The position numbers were made by a program, and so were the translations under genes. From Opitutia bacterium (GTDB taxonomy: Bacteria; Verrucomicrobiota; Verrucomicrobiia; Opitutales; UBA953), in NCBI GenBank assembly GCA_947460445.1, contig CANHHS010000052.1:1-10306 (forward strand): a stretch of 10,306 nucleotides of DNA. The letters run 5' to 3'. Positions within the stretch are counted from its first letter, which is position 1. Every line of letters starts with the position of its first letter. Below, in pieces: positions 1 through 6,309 of this stretch. Below the pieces are notes generated by a model. It was not told where the DNA came from, ran no database searches, and saw nothing but the letters and a program-made list of their open reading frames with translations.

Positions 1-409
1 CCTTACCGATACGGCCTACACCCATTCCAGAGGCAGCTATTCCCAGCCCCGCAGTACCTAGCCCTGCTCCCCCGGCTGACGCTTTTTTCAGCCCACCGGA
101 AAGCAACGGCGACGATTCGCTGTTCTCACCTAAAGCGAATGCGGGTAAAGCTAGAGAGGATTCAGAGCTACTCGAAGTAATACGCACAACTGGAACGCGG
201 TTCGGACGCGGCTTACTTGCGACGACAGTTACGGATCCGCTGGCTCCACCCGAAGGTATAGCGAAACACTCAGGCTCGGAGGGTATGGTTGCTGGCTGAT
301 AGCGAACAATTACCCAGGCGACGGCTACGATAAAGAGAAGTGCGTGCAGGACAACGGTCGCAAGCCAAGGTCCATGCGTGATACGTGATCGTGCAGAATG
401 GGCGTTCAT
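1..409 (-). CDS. Gly-rich single-pass membrane protein, paralogue of the upstream vWA-type gene (partial, 3' end outside window)
   Basis: Reading the minus strand from the ATG at 409 gives 136 codons with no stop, running off the left edge. Residues 14-36 form one strongly hydrophobic segment after a short basic N-terminus, which predicts a cytoplasmic N-terminus and a periplasmic remainder. A polar Ser-rich stretch follows (RITSSSSESSLALP near residues 76-90). A Gly/Ala-rich linker comes next (about 105-136, ending GMGVGRIGK). The same order, including RIT-S-S-S-x-S-S-x-x-LP and the Gly-rich linker, occurs in the gene at 492-1760, so the two look like tandem paralogues. By analogy a vWA-like domain should follow outside the window, but that is not visible. 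Another in-frame ATG lies at 436, nine codons upstream; neither start has a convincing ribosome binding site. Transcription is probably shared with the upstream gene, whose stop is 82 bases away. Function unknown. Confidence 0.8.
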   Translation of the reverse strand, partial: MNAHSARSRITHGPWLATVVLHALLFIVAVAWVIVRYQPATIPSEPECFAIPSGGASGSVTVVASKPRPNRVPVVRITSSSSESSLALPAFALGENSESSPLLSGGLKKASAGGAGLGTAGLGIAASGMGVGRIGK

Positions 410-467
410 GCACACATCGAACACGACGCCTGCCATGCCTCAACGAAAGGGGACTGAGGTTGATGAC

Positions 468-484
468 TGAGGCAATGAGCCTCA
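468..484 (-). repeat. Small inverted repeat between the two vWA-type genes
   Basis: A perfect 6-bp inverted repeat (TGAGGC, 5-base spacer, GCCTCA) lies at the boundary between the paired membrane-protein genes, just downstream of the stop at 492-494. Further TGAGG/CCTCA copies nearby (around 438-460) allow competing pairings. No T-run follows on the minus strand, so it is not a convincing terminator. It could be an mRNA processing or stability hairpin within the transcript. Confidence 0.35.
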
Positions 485-491
485 ACCCAAC

Positions 492-1760
492 TTAGCGAGC
501 GGGACGGTAAGGCTGAGCCCCGGGAATGGTCTGCTGGGGAGTGGCAGCGCCCGTGCCTGTGTCAGTTGGGGCTGCGGGCGGCGGGCCGCCTGTGCGTAGC
601 CAAGTAACCATCTTCGTCTCACCGCCTGAAGCCTTGATACACTGTGAAAGCAAGGGCTGTGGTTCGCACTCTGTCGAGAAGCAGTAGAGCTTAATGCCGC
701 CATCGCGACCTGAGCCAAAGGCAGAAATCCAATCACCCTCCCAGCGCTCATCAGCTTTTTTACGCGTGTTTACCTGCTGACGGCTTCCATCAGCGTAAAT
801 GAGTTCATTCTTCTTATATTGGTCTACGCCGTCCTGAAAATCTGAGAAAATGACCAGTGCGTCGTAGCGCTCTTTCATCATGACATCAACCCAAGCTCCC
901 ACGGAACCTTTTCGGAAGTTATCATCATACTTACGGAAGATCGACTTACCCTCGGGCGTTAGCGTCTTAGGATCGGTCGTAAAAGAGGAAGGATCCTGAG
1001 GAGGGCCTACGCCTTCTTTATTCTTCGAACGTCGGCCTCCGACCACATCACCATCTTCCACATACGTCCATGCACCGTTGTAACGGTAGATGTCTGCCTC
1101 GGGAAACTGTTTACGGATCTCATCTTCGACGCGCTGCAAGTAGCCACGCATCGAACCAGATGCATCGAGGTAGACGGCAATTCTTGATGCAAAAATTTTA
1201 GCACCCATCACTGGTCGGCCCACGAAATTACGGCCATTGCCAACGCCAGCACCTTTACCCGAACCGATTCCACCGCCCGAACCTCCGCCAAAACCTTTGG
1301 AGGCTCCGCCGGCAGTCATACCTGACATCATACTTGAAACAGACGTCGTAGGCAGATCAGGTAAAGAAACGGATGACGTAGAACTCTTTGAAGTAATCCG
1401 TGCGGTTGTTTTGGCTAAATTTTTAGCATTCTTGGGGGTGACCTTGTGCTCGTAAATTTTCGCAGTATCCCCCGCAGCGCCACCGCCAGCACCGGTAACA
1501 AAACTATCGGGGTCGGTCTTACCAATATCCGTCCAACTTGATACAACCCAAAATCCGAAGATAATTAGAAGGAATAAATGGATGATAATGGAAACCGCTA
1601 AACCTTGGCCCCCTAGGCGAATCCAGAAACTCTTATTGTAACGACGCAAAGCTGCCGCCTGACCCTCTAAAGCAGAGTCAGAAGAGACACCCGACGGAGC
1701 ACCTGACCCAGGCGGGGGCGGAGGTATGACTTCTGGGCCATCGGGAGGAGGCAGACTCAT
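492..1760 (-). CDS. Membrane-anchored vWA-like domain protein with Pro-rich N-terminus and Gly-rich linker
   Basis: This 422-residue protein has a clear modular layout. Residues 1-40 form a Pro-rich cytoplasmic tail. Residues 53-75 form one membrane helix. Residues 113-140 are Ser/Thr-rich, and 141-176 are a very Gly-rich linker. From about residue 183 a von Willebrand A-like fold begins: a beta strand leads into DASGS (Asp189, Ser191, Ser193), the first loop of a MIDAS metal site, and a second strand ends at ALVIFSDFQDG (291-301), which would supply the later Asp. Three cysteines (350, 355, 364) follow, then a Pro/Ala/Thr-rich tail. vWA domains usually mediate metal-dependent protein contacts; here the domain should face the periplasm. 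No Shine-Dalgarno sequence precedes the ATG. The gene heads a tandem with a shorter-spaced paralogue downstream and diverges from the DUF1800/DUF1501 operon. The vWA call is strong by motif, but the partner and role are unknown. Confidence 0.85.
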   Translation of the reverse strand: MSLPPPDGPEVIPPPPPGSGAPSGVSSDSALEGQAAALRRYNKSFWIRLGGQGLAVSIIIHLFLLIIFGFWVVSSWTDIGKTDPDSFVTGAGGGAAGDTAKIYEHKVTPKNAKNLAKTTARITSKSSTSSVSLPDLPTTSVSSMMSGMTAGGASKGFGGGSGGGIGSGKGAGVGNGRNFVGRPVMGAKIFASRIAVYLDASGSMRGYLQRVEDEIRKQFPEADIYRYNGAWTYVEDGDVVGGRRSKNKEGVGPPQDPSSFTTDPKTLTPEGKSIFRKYDDNFRKGSVGAWVDVMMKERYDALVIFSDFQDGVDQYKKNELIYADGSRQQVNTRKKADERWEGDWISAFGSGRDGGIKLYCFSTECEPQPLLSQCIKASGGETKMVTWLRTGGPPPAAPTDTGTGAATPQQTIPGAQPYRPAR

Positions 1761-1830
1761 CAGCAGGCAAAGACTCTATTTTTGGCGAACACAGGTATCA
1801 ATCGAATTTATGTGTAAATGAGGCGAACTT

Positions 1831-1845
1831 ACCTAGGATTTAGGT
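1831..1845. promoter_or_regulatory. Inverted repeat in the divergent intergenic region (possible operator)
   Basis: The 112-base space between the divergent genes (1761-1872) must hold promoters for both directions. The only symmetric element seen is ACCTA, 5 bases, TAGGT, about 28 bases before the DUF1800 start. It contains the palindrome CCTAGG. The position suits a regulator site or a hairpin in the leader, but the arms are short and could be chance. No promoter pair with good -35 and -10 matches stands out on either strand. Confidence 0.2.
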
Positions 1846-1858
1846 GTTAAATCACTGC

Positions 1859-1864
1859 AGAGGA
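1859..1864 (+). promoter_or_regulatory. Shine-Dalgarno site of the DUF1800 gene
   Basis: AGAGGA lies 8 bases before the ATG at 1873, an ideal distance. It supports this start over later in-frame ATGs. It is notable because none of the other starts in this window has a comparable site. Confidence 0.6.
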
Positions 1865-1872
1865 TTCACCCC

Positions 1873-3363
1873 ATGAGCCAAACAATCCCCTTACCCTCTC
1901 CTGAACGTGCCTGGTTGGCTTTTGATACACGTCGCTGGGATGAGAACTGCGCTAAGCACTTGCTCCGTAGGCTCGGATTCAGCGCAACCCCTGCCTCAAC
2001 CGCACTCGCCCTTCGTGAGGGACCCGAACTAACCGTACGGCGTGCGTTTGCCTCCGTTCGCCCCATGCCCATGCCGCAGAAGCTCGAAAACCTGAGCGAG
2101 GAAAGTGAAGGGATCAGGGCAAAGCTAAAATCACTCTCCGCCGAAGAGCGTAAAGAATTCATCAAAGAGCTGAGACGTAAAAATGAAGCAGTGGTTCAGG
2201 ATTACGCTGTTTCGTGGCTTGAATTTGCGCGCCGCCCAGAGCTATCGGCGCAAGAGAAGTTCGTCCTATTCCTTCAGGATATTTTCGTGGTCACCGCTGA
2301 TAAAATCAAACGCAGCGACATGCTCTTTGATTATCAAGCGACCCTACGAAAGAATATCAGCTCAGACTACCCTACGATGTTGCGGGCTGTCATGAAGCAC
2401 CCAGCGATGTTTCAGTTCTTAGACGCAGACAAAAACACCAAGGGCCAGCCCAACGAAAACTTTGCTCGAGAACTTTTTGAACTCTTCAGTCTTGGCGAAG
2501 GTAACTATACAGAAAAAGACGTTAAGGAAGCTGCTCGCGCACTGACAGGTGCAAGTATTCGTAACGGCGTCTACAATGTCTCTGAAAAACAACACGACAA
2601 CCAAGAGAAGACCATTTTTGGCCAAAAGGGAAATTGGGGACCTGATGAGCTTATCGATATCACTGTCGCCCAACCTGCAGCTGCGGCCTATGCTCCCCAG
2701 GAGCTCATCAAGTTTTACCTAGCCGCCGAAGGATTGCCGCGCGAATACGCCGTCGCCTTCGGAAAAGTCTGGAGGGCAAACGGTATGCGCCTTTCGGAGC
2801 TCCCGCGCATTCTCTTTAACTCGGAGATTTTCTATCATCCCAAATTCCGCGGCAATTTCATCAAGTCCCCCATCGCCTACTACCTAGGGCTTTGCCAAGA
2901 CCTCGGTATTGATGTCATCCCCTACCCAGGCCCAATCGTGAACGCACTGCGTGCGATGGGACAGAGCTTCTACAATCCTCCCAATGTCCGCGGTTGGCTT
3001 TATGGTCGCAATTGGATCAGTAGCTCATCCCTCGCCGCACGTCGCGCAGTCGCACGCAACCTCTTCGTGGTAATACCAGACGAGAAACTGAATGCGGACG
3101 ATCTGAAGGCACTCAAAGAAGCACGCGTAGCTGGCCACGGCAACCCAGCGGTCACACCTGATCGACTCGAGTTCCTTGCAAAAAACCGTACAGATGCAGA
3201 AATCGTCGTACATTTTTGTAATTACTTCCTGCCCGTGCCCGTCTCCGCGGAATACCGTAAAGTTCTCGAAGAACATATCCAGTCCGACGCCAAAAACCGC
3301 ATTCGGAGTATCGAAGAAGCTGTGACAGGTATTTTGCAGTCTCCCCTTTATCAACTTTCCTAA
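1873..3363 (+). CDS. DUF1800 family protein
   Basis: A 496-residue protein matching the DUF1800 family along its length. The landmarks are: AKHLLRRLGFSATP (27-40), the entry motif; LRKNISSDYPTMLRAVMKHP (148-167); the hallmark PNENFARELFELFSLGEG (183-200) with YTEKDVKEAARALTG after it; HDNQEKTIFG (231-240); and YNPPNVRGWLYGRNWIS (357-373). The C-terminus, SPLYQLS, is also family-typical. The biochemical role of the family is not established; members are nearly always paired with DUF1501 proteins, as here (next start 4 bases away). No signal peptide or membrane segment is visible, unlike the partner. One oddity: where many members have a Trp-His-x-His motif (FWHNHF-like), this protein reads FLQDIF (123-128), so both histidines are absent. 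A mid-length insertion rich in charged residues (66-100) looks helical. The SD-supported start at 1873 is secure. Confidence 0.9.
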   Translation: MSQTIPLPSPERAWLAFDTRRWDENCAKHLLRRLGFSATPASTALALREGPELTVRRAFASVRPMPMPQKLENLSEESEGIRAKLKSLSAEERKEFIKELRRKNEAVVQDYAVSWLEFARRPELSAQEKFVLFLQDIFVVTADKIKRSDMLFDYQATLRKNISSDYPTMLRAVMKHPAMFQFLDADKNTKGQPNENFARELFELFSLGEGNYTEKDVKEAARALTGASIRNGVYNVSEKQHDNQEKTIFGQKGNWGPDELIDITVAQPAAAAYAPQELIKFYLAAEGLPREYAVAFGKVWRANGMRLSELPRILFNSEIFYHPKFRGNFIKSPIAYYLGLCQDLGIDVIPYPGPIVNALRAMGQSFYNPPNVRGWLYGRNWISSSSLAARRAVARNLFVVIPDEKLNADDLKALKEARVAGHGNPAVTPDRLEFLAKNRTDAEIVVHFCNYFLPVPVSAEYRKVLEEHIQSDAKNRIRSIEEAVTGILQSPLYQLS

Positions 3364-3367
3364 TCCC

Positions 3368-4651
3368 ATGAGCCTACGATTCCAGCCAAAGACCCGTCGT
3401 GAATTCCTCCAAGGAGCCGGCAAAGGCCTGGGCTTGATTGCCTTTGCTGGATTTGCTCCATCGTTTTTAGTGAATTCGGTTTTAGCTGAAGCCCCGAAGG
3501 CGGAAAAGGATCGTCAAATCCTCGTACTCATTCAGCTCGCCGGCGGAAACGACGGATTGAACACTGTGGTACACCACCAGAACGATAATTACTACCGTCT
3601 GCGTCCGACTATTGGCCTGCGCATGGCCGCAGGCTTACACGCCTTAAACGATCAAATCGCATTGAACCCGGCTATGGGCAAGATGAGCCAGCTCATCAAA
3701 GAAGGAAAAATGGCGGTGGTTCAGAATGTTGGCTACCCCAACCCCAACCGCTCACACTTCCGTTCCACAGAAATCTGGGAGACCGCATCCGATAGTGATA
3801 AGAGCGCCTACAATGGCTGGGTGGGTCGCTACTTCGACGCCTGTTGCGACGGAACGGGCAAAGACCCATTAGCCATCCACGGTGGCGACGTTCTTCCGCA
3901 GACATTCCAAGCGGACATGCCACATAATATCTTTGGCATGGGTGGTGGGCGCGGTGGACGTAACAATAAGCGGACCGGAAAAACAACGCCTGGCCGTAAA
4001 GACGAGACCGAGTTGCTCATGGACCTCAACGAAGCGCCTCTCACTGTTGGCGACGCCAATGATCCATCGGACAACACTCACTACCTTCAGCATACGCTCA
4101 TGGATGCGCTCCTGACGGAAAGTCGCGTTGGAGAAATTATCGCGAACTACAAACCCTCAGTCCCTTACCCTACGACCGGACTTGGCCAATCCTTACAACG
4201 TATCGCTGCCCTTATCTCTGCCGGACTGGAAACACGCGTCTACTATGCGACCCAGGGAGGCTTCGATACGCACGCGAATCAGGTAAACCGCCACGCCCAG
4301 CTCCTTAACGAAATGAGCGAGGCTCTCTACGCGTTCCAAATGGATCTCGAGCAAAAGCGCTTGGACCGACAGGTGCTCACGATGACCTTCTCGGAATTCG
4401 GTCGTCGCCCTTCAGAAAATTCAACAGCAGGCACAGACCACGGCACATCCGCTCCGCTTTTTGTGATGCACACAGGCATCAAACAAGGCGTCAACGGTAC
4501 GCCCCCTGACCTCAATATTCGCCCGAACGAAGATATTACTTTTAGCACCGACTTCCGACAGGTCTACTCGACGGTTCTTCGAAACTTCCTGCAAGCAGAC
4601 CCAGCCAAAGTCCTCGGCAAGACAGCCTACAAAGAACTGAACTTCCTCTAA
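3368..4651 (+). CDS. DUF1501 family protein with Tat-type signal
   Basis: A 427-residue DUF1501 protein. The N-terminus carries a twin-arginine motif (TRREFLQ, residues 9-15), a hydrophobic stretch (17-34) and a likely cleavage region at SVLAEA (27-32). It should therefore be exported folded by the Tat system. Family landmarks are LIQLAGGNDGLNT (44-56), YPNPNRSHFRSTEIWETA (113-130), GGFDTHANQ (287-295) and TFSEFGRRPSENSTAGTDHG (330-349). The His and Asp residues in the last two fit the metal-binding alkaline phosphatase/sulfatase-like fold proposed for this family; activity is not known for this group. A Gly/Arg/Lys-rich insertion sits at 181-203. The start is 4 bases after the DUF1800 stop, with no Shine-Dalgarno sequence, which suggests translational coupling in a two-gene operon. 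No clear hairpin terminator follows before the tRNA. Confidence 0.92.
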   Translation: MSLRFQPKTRREFLQGAGKGLGLIAFAGFAPSFLVNSVLAEAPKAEKDRQILVLIQLAGGNDGLNTVVHHQNDNYYRLRPTIGLRMAAGLHALNDQIALNPAMGKMSQLIKEGKMAVVQNVGYPNPNRSHFRSTEIWETASDSDKSAYNGWVGRYFDACCDGTGKDPLAIHGGDVLPQTFQADMPHNIFGMGGGRGGRNNKRTGKTTPGRKDETELLMDLNEAPLTVGDANDPSDNTHYLQHTLMDALLTESRVGEIIANYKPSVPYPTTGLGQSLQRIAALISAGLETRVYYATQGGFDTHANQVNRHAQLLNEMSEALYAFQMDLEQKRLDRQVLTMTFSEFGRRPSENSTAGTDHGTSAPLFVMHTGIKQGVNGTPPDLNIRPNEDITFSTDFRQVYSTVLRNFLQADPAKVLGKTAYKELNFL

Positions 4652-4683
4652 GTTCACCAGGAAAGAAACGCTTCAGAAATCGC

Positions 4684-4712
4684 TTGCGGATAGGGCTGTC
4701 GAGCGTTGTGAT
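4684..4712 (+). promoter_or_regulatory. Possible tRNA promoter
   Basis: TTGCGG (4684-4689) and TGTGAT (4707-4712) are separated by 17 bases and would start transcription about 8 bases before the mature tRNA 5' end. The matches to the sigma-70 consensus are only 3/6 and 4/6. The spacing and position make it the best candidate in the 76-base gap, but read-through from the DUF1501 operon is also possible. Confidence 0.25.
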
Positions 4713-4727
4713 GACCTCCCGTTGTAT

Positions 4728-4805
4728 TGCAGGGTGGAGCAGCCCGGTTAGCTCGTCAGGCTCATAACCTGAAGGTCGCAGGTTCAAATCCTGCCCCTGC
4801 ACCCA
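4728..4805 (+). tRNA. tRNA-Met (CAU), initiator-type
   Basis: A full cloverleaf folds by eye. The acceptor stem TGCAGGG/CCCTGCA (4728-4734 and 4795-4801) has 7 pairs. The D arm is GAGC/GCTC, the anticodon arm TCAGG-CTCATAA-CCTGA (4756-4772), and the T arm GCAGG-TTCAAAT-CCTGC (4778-4794). A CCA end is encoded at 4803-4805. The anticodon CAT is at 4763-4765. Initiator features are the purine11-pyrimidine24 pair (A11-U24), the CUCAUAA loop, two of the three G-C pairs below it (30-40 and 31-39), and close overall likeness to known bacterial fMet tRNAs. Departures are A29-U41 in place of the third G-C pair, a weak U1-A72 pair where an unpaired C1/A72 is usual in E. coli, and C at the discriminator (4802) where A is expected. 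An elongator Met tRNA is less likely because of the A11-U24 pair and anticodon arm. Confidence 0.9.
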
Positions 4806-4830
4806 ACGGGAAGCCGTTTTAGGCCAAAAA

Positions 4831-4847
4831 GATGCATTTATTGCATC
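4831..4847 (+). repeat. Small hairpin downstream of the tRNA
   Basis: GATGCA, TTTAT, TGCATC forms a perfect 6-bp stem with a 5-base loop, 25 bases after the tRNA. No T-run follows, so it is not a standard terminator. It may lie in the 3' trailer of the tRNA precursor and be trimmed off. Confidence 0.4.
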
Positions 4848-4890
4848 CTGGGCTTGCCAAACCCCTGAGTTATTCCCAATGTATACCCAA

Positions 4891-4908
4891 CGTCTCCTAC
4901 GGGAGACG
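4891..4908 (+). repeat. Hairpin with tetraloop in the tRNA 3' trailer region
   Basis: CGTCTCC, TACG, GGAGACG is a perfect 7-bp stem with a 4-base loop. It is followed by a purine- and A-rich stretch rather than by T residues, so it is probably not a terminator by itself. It precedes the strong bidirectional terminator by about 30 bases. Confidence 0.4.
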
Positions 4909-4936
4909 GGATAAATTAGATAAAGTAGAAAATAAA

Positions 4937-4974
4937 GGCGGGTTACGTAGGGGTACGTAACCCGCCTCCTTTTT
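4937..4974. terminator. Bidirectional Rho-independent terminator between tRNA and pilC
   Basis: A perfect 13-bp stem (arms at 4937-4949 and 4954-4966, GC-rich at the base) closes a GGGG loop. On the plus strand it is followed by TCCTTTTT (4967-4974), ending the tRNA transcript. On the minus strand it is followed by TTTATTTTC, ending the pilus operon about 40 bases after the pilC stop. Position between two converging transcripts, the perfect stem and T-rich flanks on both sides make this a confident call. Confidence 0.92.
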
Positions 4975-5004
4975 GCCCCAAGACTAACCTTCGTGGCGCA
5001 AGGA

Positions 5005-6297
5005 TTAACCGCCGCCCGTCATCTTGGTGATCAGCGTGATTAACGGCAGGAACATCGCTAAAACGATGGTACCGACCACAACCGCAAGGAAGACAATGAG
5101 GACTGGTTCAATGATCGACGTTAATGCACCGACAGCATTGTCGACTTCTTCGTCATAGATATCAGCCACGCGATTCAACATTTCAGAAAGCTGTCCGGTT
5201 TCTTCGCCGACTTGAATCATTGAAGTCACCATCTGAGGGAATACGCCCGATTGCTCAAGAGGCACCGACAGCGGCTCACCGTCACGCACACGGTCGTGTA
5301 CGCGTTCGAGAGCTTCTGCAATCACGACATTCGAAAGTGTGTCGCGCGTGATATTAATGGCCTGAAGAATAGGCACACCTGATGCCATCAGCGTACCGAA
5401 GGTACGTGCAAATCGGGAAACGGTGACGATTTGAATAAAGCCGCCCAACTTCGGTACCTTGAAGAGAATACGATCGAAGATTTCTTTGCCCTTTTCGGTA
5501 CCGAGCCATGCGCGTGCTGCGGTGGCACCACCGAAGATTAAGGTATAGGCGATTACTGGACGAAGAAGTCCGACAAGGCTGAACTCCGAAGGCAACATCC
5601 AGTCCTGAAGGAACTGTGAGATATTAACCACAAAAGCAGTCAGCGGAGGCATGGCTGTTTTTTGCGCCGAAAGAAGGTTCTGGAACGCGGGAACCACCTT
5701 CACGAGTAGCACGATGACGATCACGACGGCAACCGAGACGACGACGGCCGGATAGACCATTGCTGACTTCACCTTCTTTTGAATGCGTTGAGCTTTTTCA
5801 CGGAAACCAGCCAAGCGACCGAGTACCTTATCGAGCACACCACCTGCTTCACCGGCCTTGACCATGTTAACAAAGAGACGGTCAAATGCTTTAGGGTGCG
5901 CAGCTAAAGCTTCTGAGAAGTTATTACCTTGGGAAACGCTGTCCGTGATAGATCCAAGCACTTCCTTGAACACAGGGTTGCGCTCCTGCTTATGAATAAG
6001 TTCAAGCGCGCGCAGCAAAGGCAGACCTGCCATCAACAAGGTCGCGAGCTGACGAGCCATCGTCGTCACCTCATCCGAAGAAACCTTACCGCCGCCTCCA
6101 AAGCTGAAGCCCTTCTTGGCAGGCTTCGCACCAGGTGTAGCCGCGGGCTTTGCGGACGACGCATCGCCTGTAACAGCTGTAACCATTAGGCCCTTGGCCA
6201 TGAGTTTCTTGCGGGCGTCTTCGGCGGACGTGGCATCAATTTTCCCGTTGGCCTGCTGACCGTTGCGATCAATAGCGGTGTATTTAAATTCGGGCAT
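5005..6297 (-). CDS. pilC: Type IV pilus / type II secretion inner-membrane platform protein PilC (GspF family)
   Basis: A 430-residue polytopic protein of the GspF/PilC family, the usual length. It is expected to form the inner-membrane platform on which the PilB and PilT ATPases act. The N-terminus FKYTAIDRNGQ with A-x-x-A-x-x-x-L-x-x-x-G after it is typical. A Lys/Ala/Gly-rich linker (about 44-66) leads to the first T2SSF domain (71-195: TTMARQLATLLMAGLPLLRA, then MVKAGEAGG at 135-143). The second copy starts at SRFARTFGTLMASGVPI (284-300), with the matching IQVGEETGQL at 351-360. Three hydrophobic segments lie near 172-198, 231-256 and 388-418. It is the last gene of the operon, 12 bases after the second ATPase, and is followed by a bidirectional terminator. 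PilC is preferred over GspF because pilT is in the same operon. No Shine-Dalgarno sequence precedes the ATG. Confidence 0.93.
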   Translation of the reverse strand: MPEFKYTAIDRNGQQANGKIDATSAEDARKKLMAKGLMVTAVTGDASSAKPAATPGAKPAKKGFSFGGGGKVSSDEVTTMARQLATLLMAGLPLLRALELIHKQERNPVFKEVLGSITDSVSQGNNFSEALAAHPKAFDRLFVNMVKAGEAGGVLDKVLGRLAGFREKAQRIQKKVKSAMVYPAVVVSVAVVIVIVLLVKVVPAFQNLLSAQKTAMPPLTAFVVNISQFLQDWMLPSEFSLVGLLRPVIAYTLIFGGATAARAWLGTEKGKEIFDRILFKVPKLGGFIQIVTVSRFARTFGTLMASGVPILQAINITRDTLSNVVIAEALERVHDRVRDGEPLSVPLEQSGVFPQMVTSMIQVGEETGQLSEMLNRVADIYDEEVDNAVGALTSIIEPVLIVFLAVVVGTIVLAMFLPLITLITKMTGGG

Positions 6298-6309
6298 GGT
6301 GTGTATAGA

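Noticed and set aside
468..484. Hairpin between the vWA-type genes as a terminator
   Set aside because: The stem is only 6 bp, with no T-run on the minus strand, and the downstream paralogue starts soon after, so termination there is unlikely.
1237..1455. Pro-rich 72-codon frame on the plus strand
   Set aside because: The Pro-rich sequence is the antisense image of the Gly-rich linker of the vWA-type protein.
3025..3423. 132-codon open frame on the minus strand across the DUF1800/DUF1501 junction
   Set aside because: It lies antisense to two well-supported genes, has no recognisable domain, and its Cys-rich composition is typical of shadow frames.
4542..4802. 86-codon minus-strand frame running through the tRNA
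   Set aside because: It overlaps the tRNA and the end of the DUF1501 gene on the opposite strand; annotation pipelines often produce spurious proteins from antisense tRNA sequence of this kind.
4795..4936. Possible integrative-element attachment site at the tRNA 3' end
   Set aside because: No integrase gene or direct repeat of the tRNA end is visible, and the next gene is a core pilC closed by a normal terminator.
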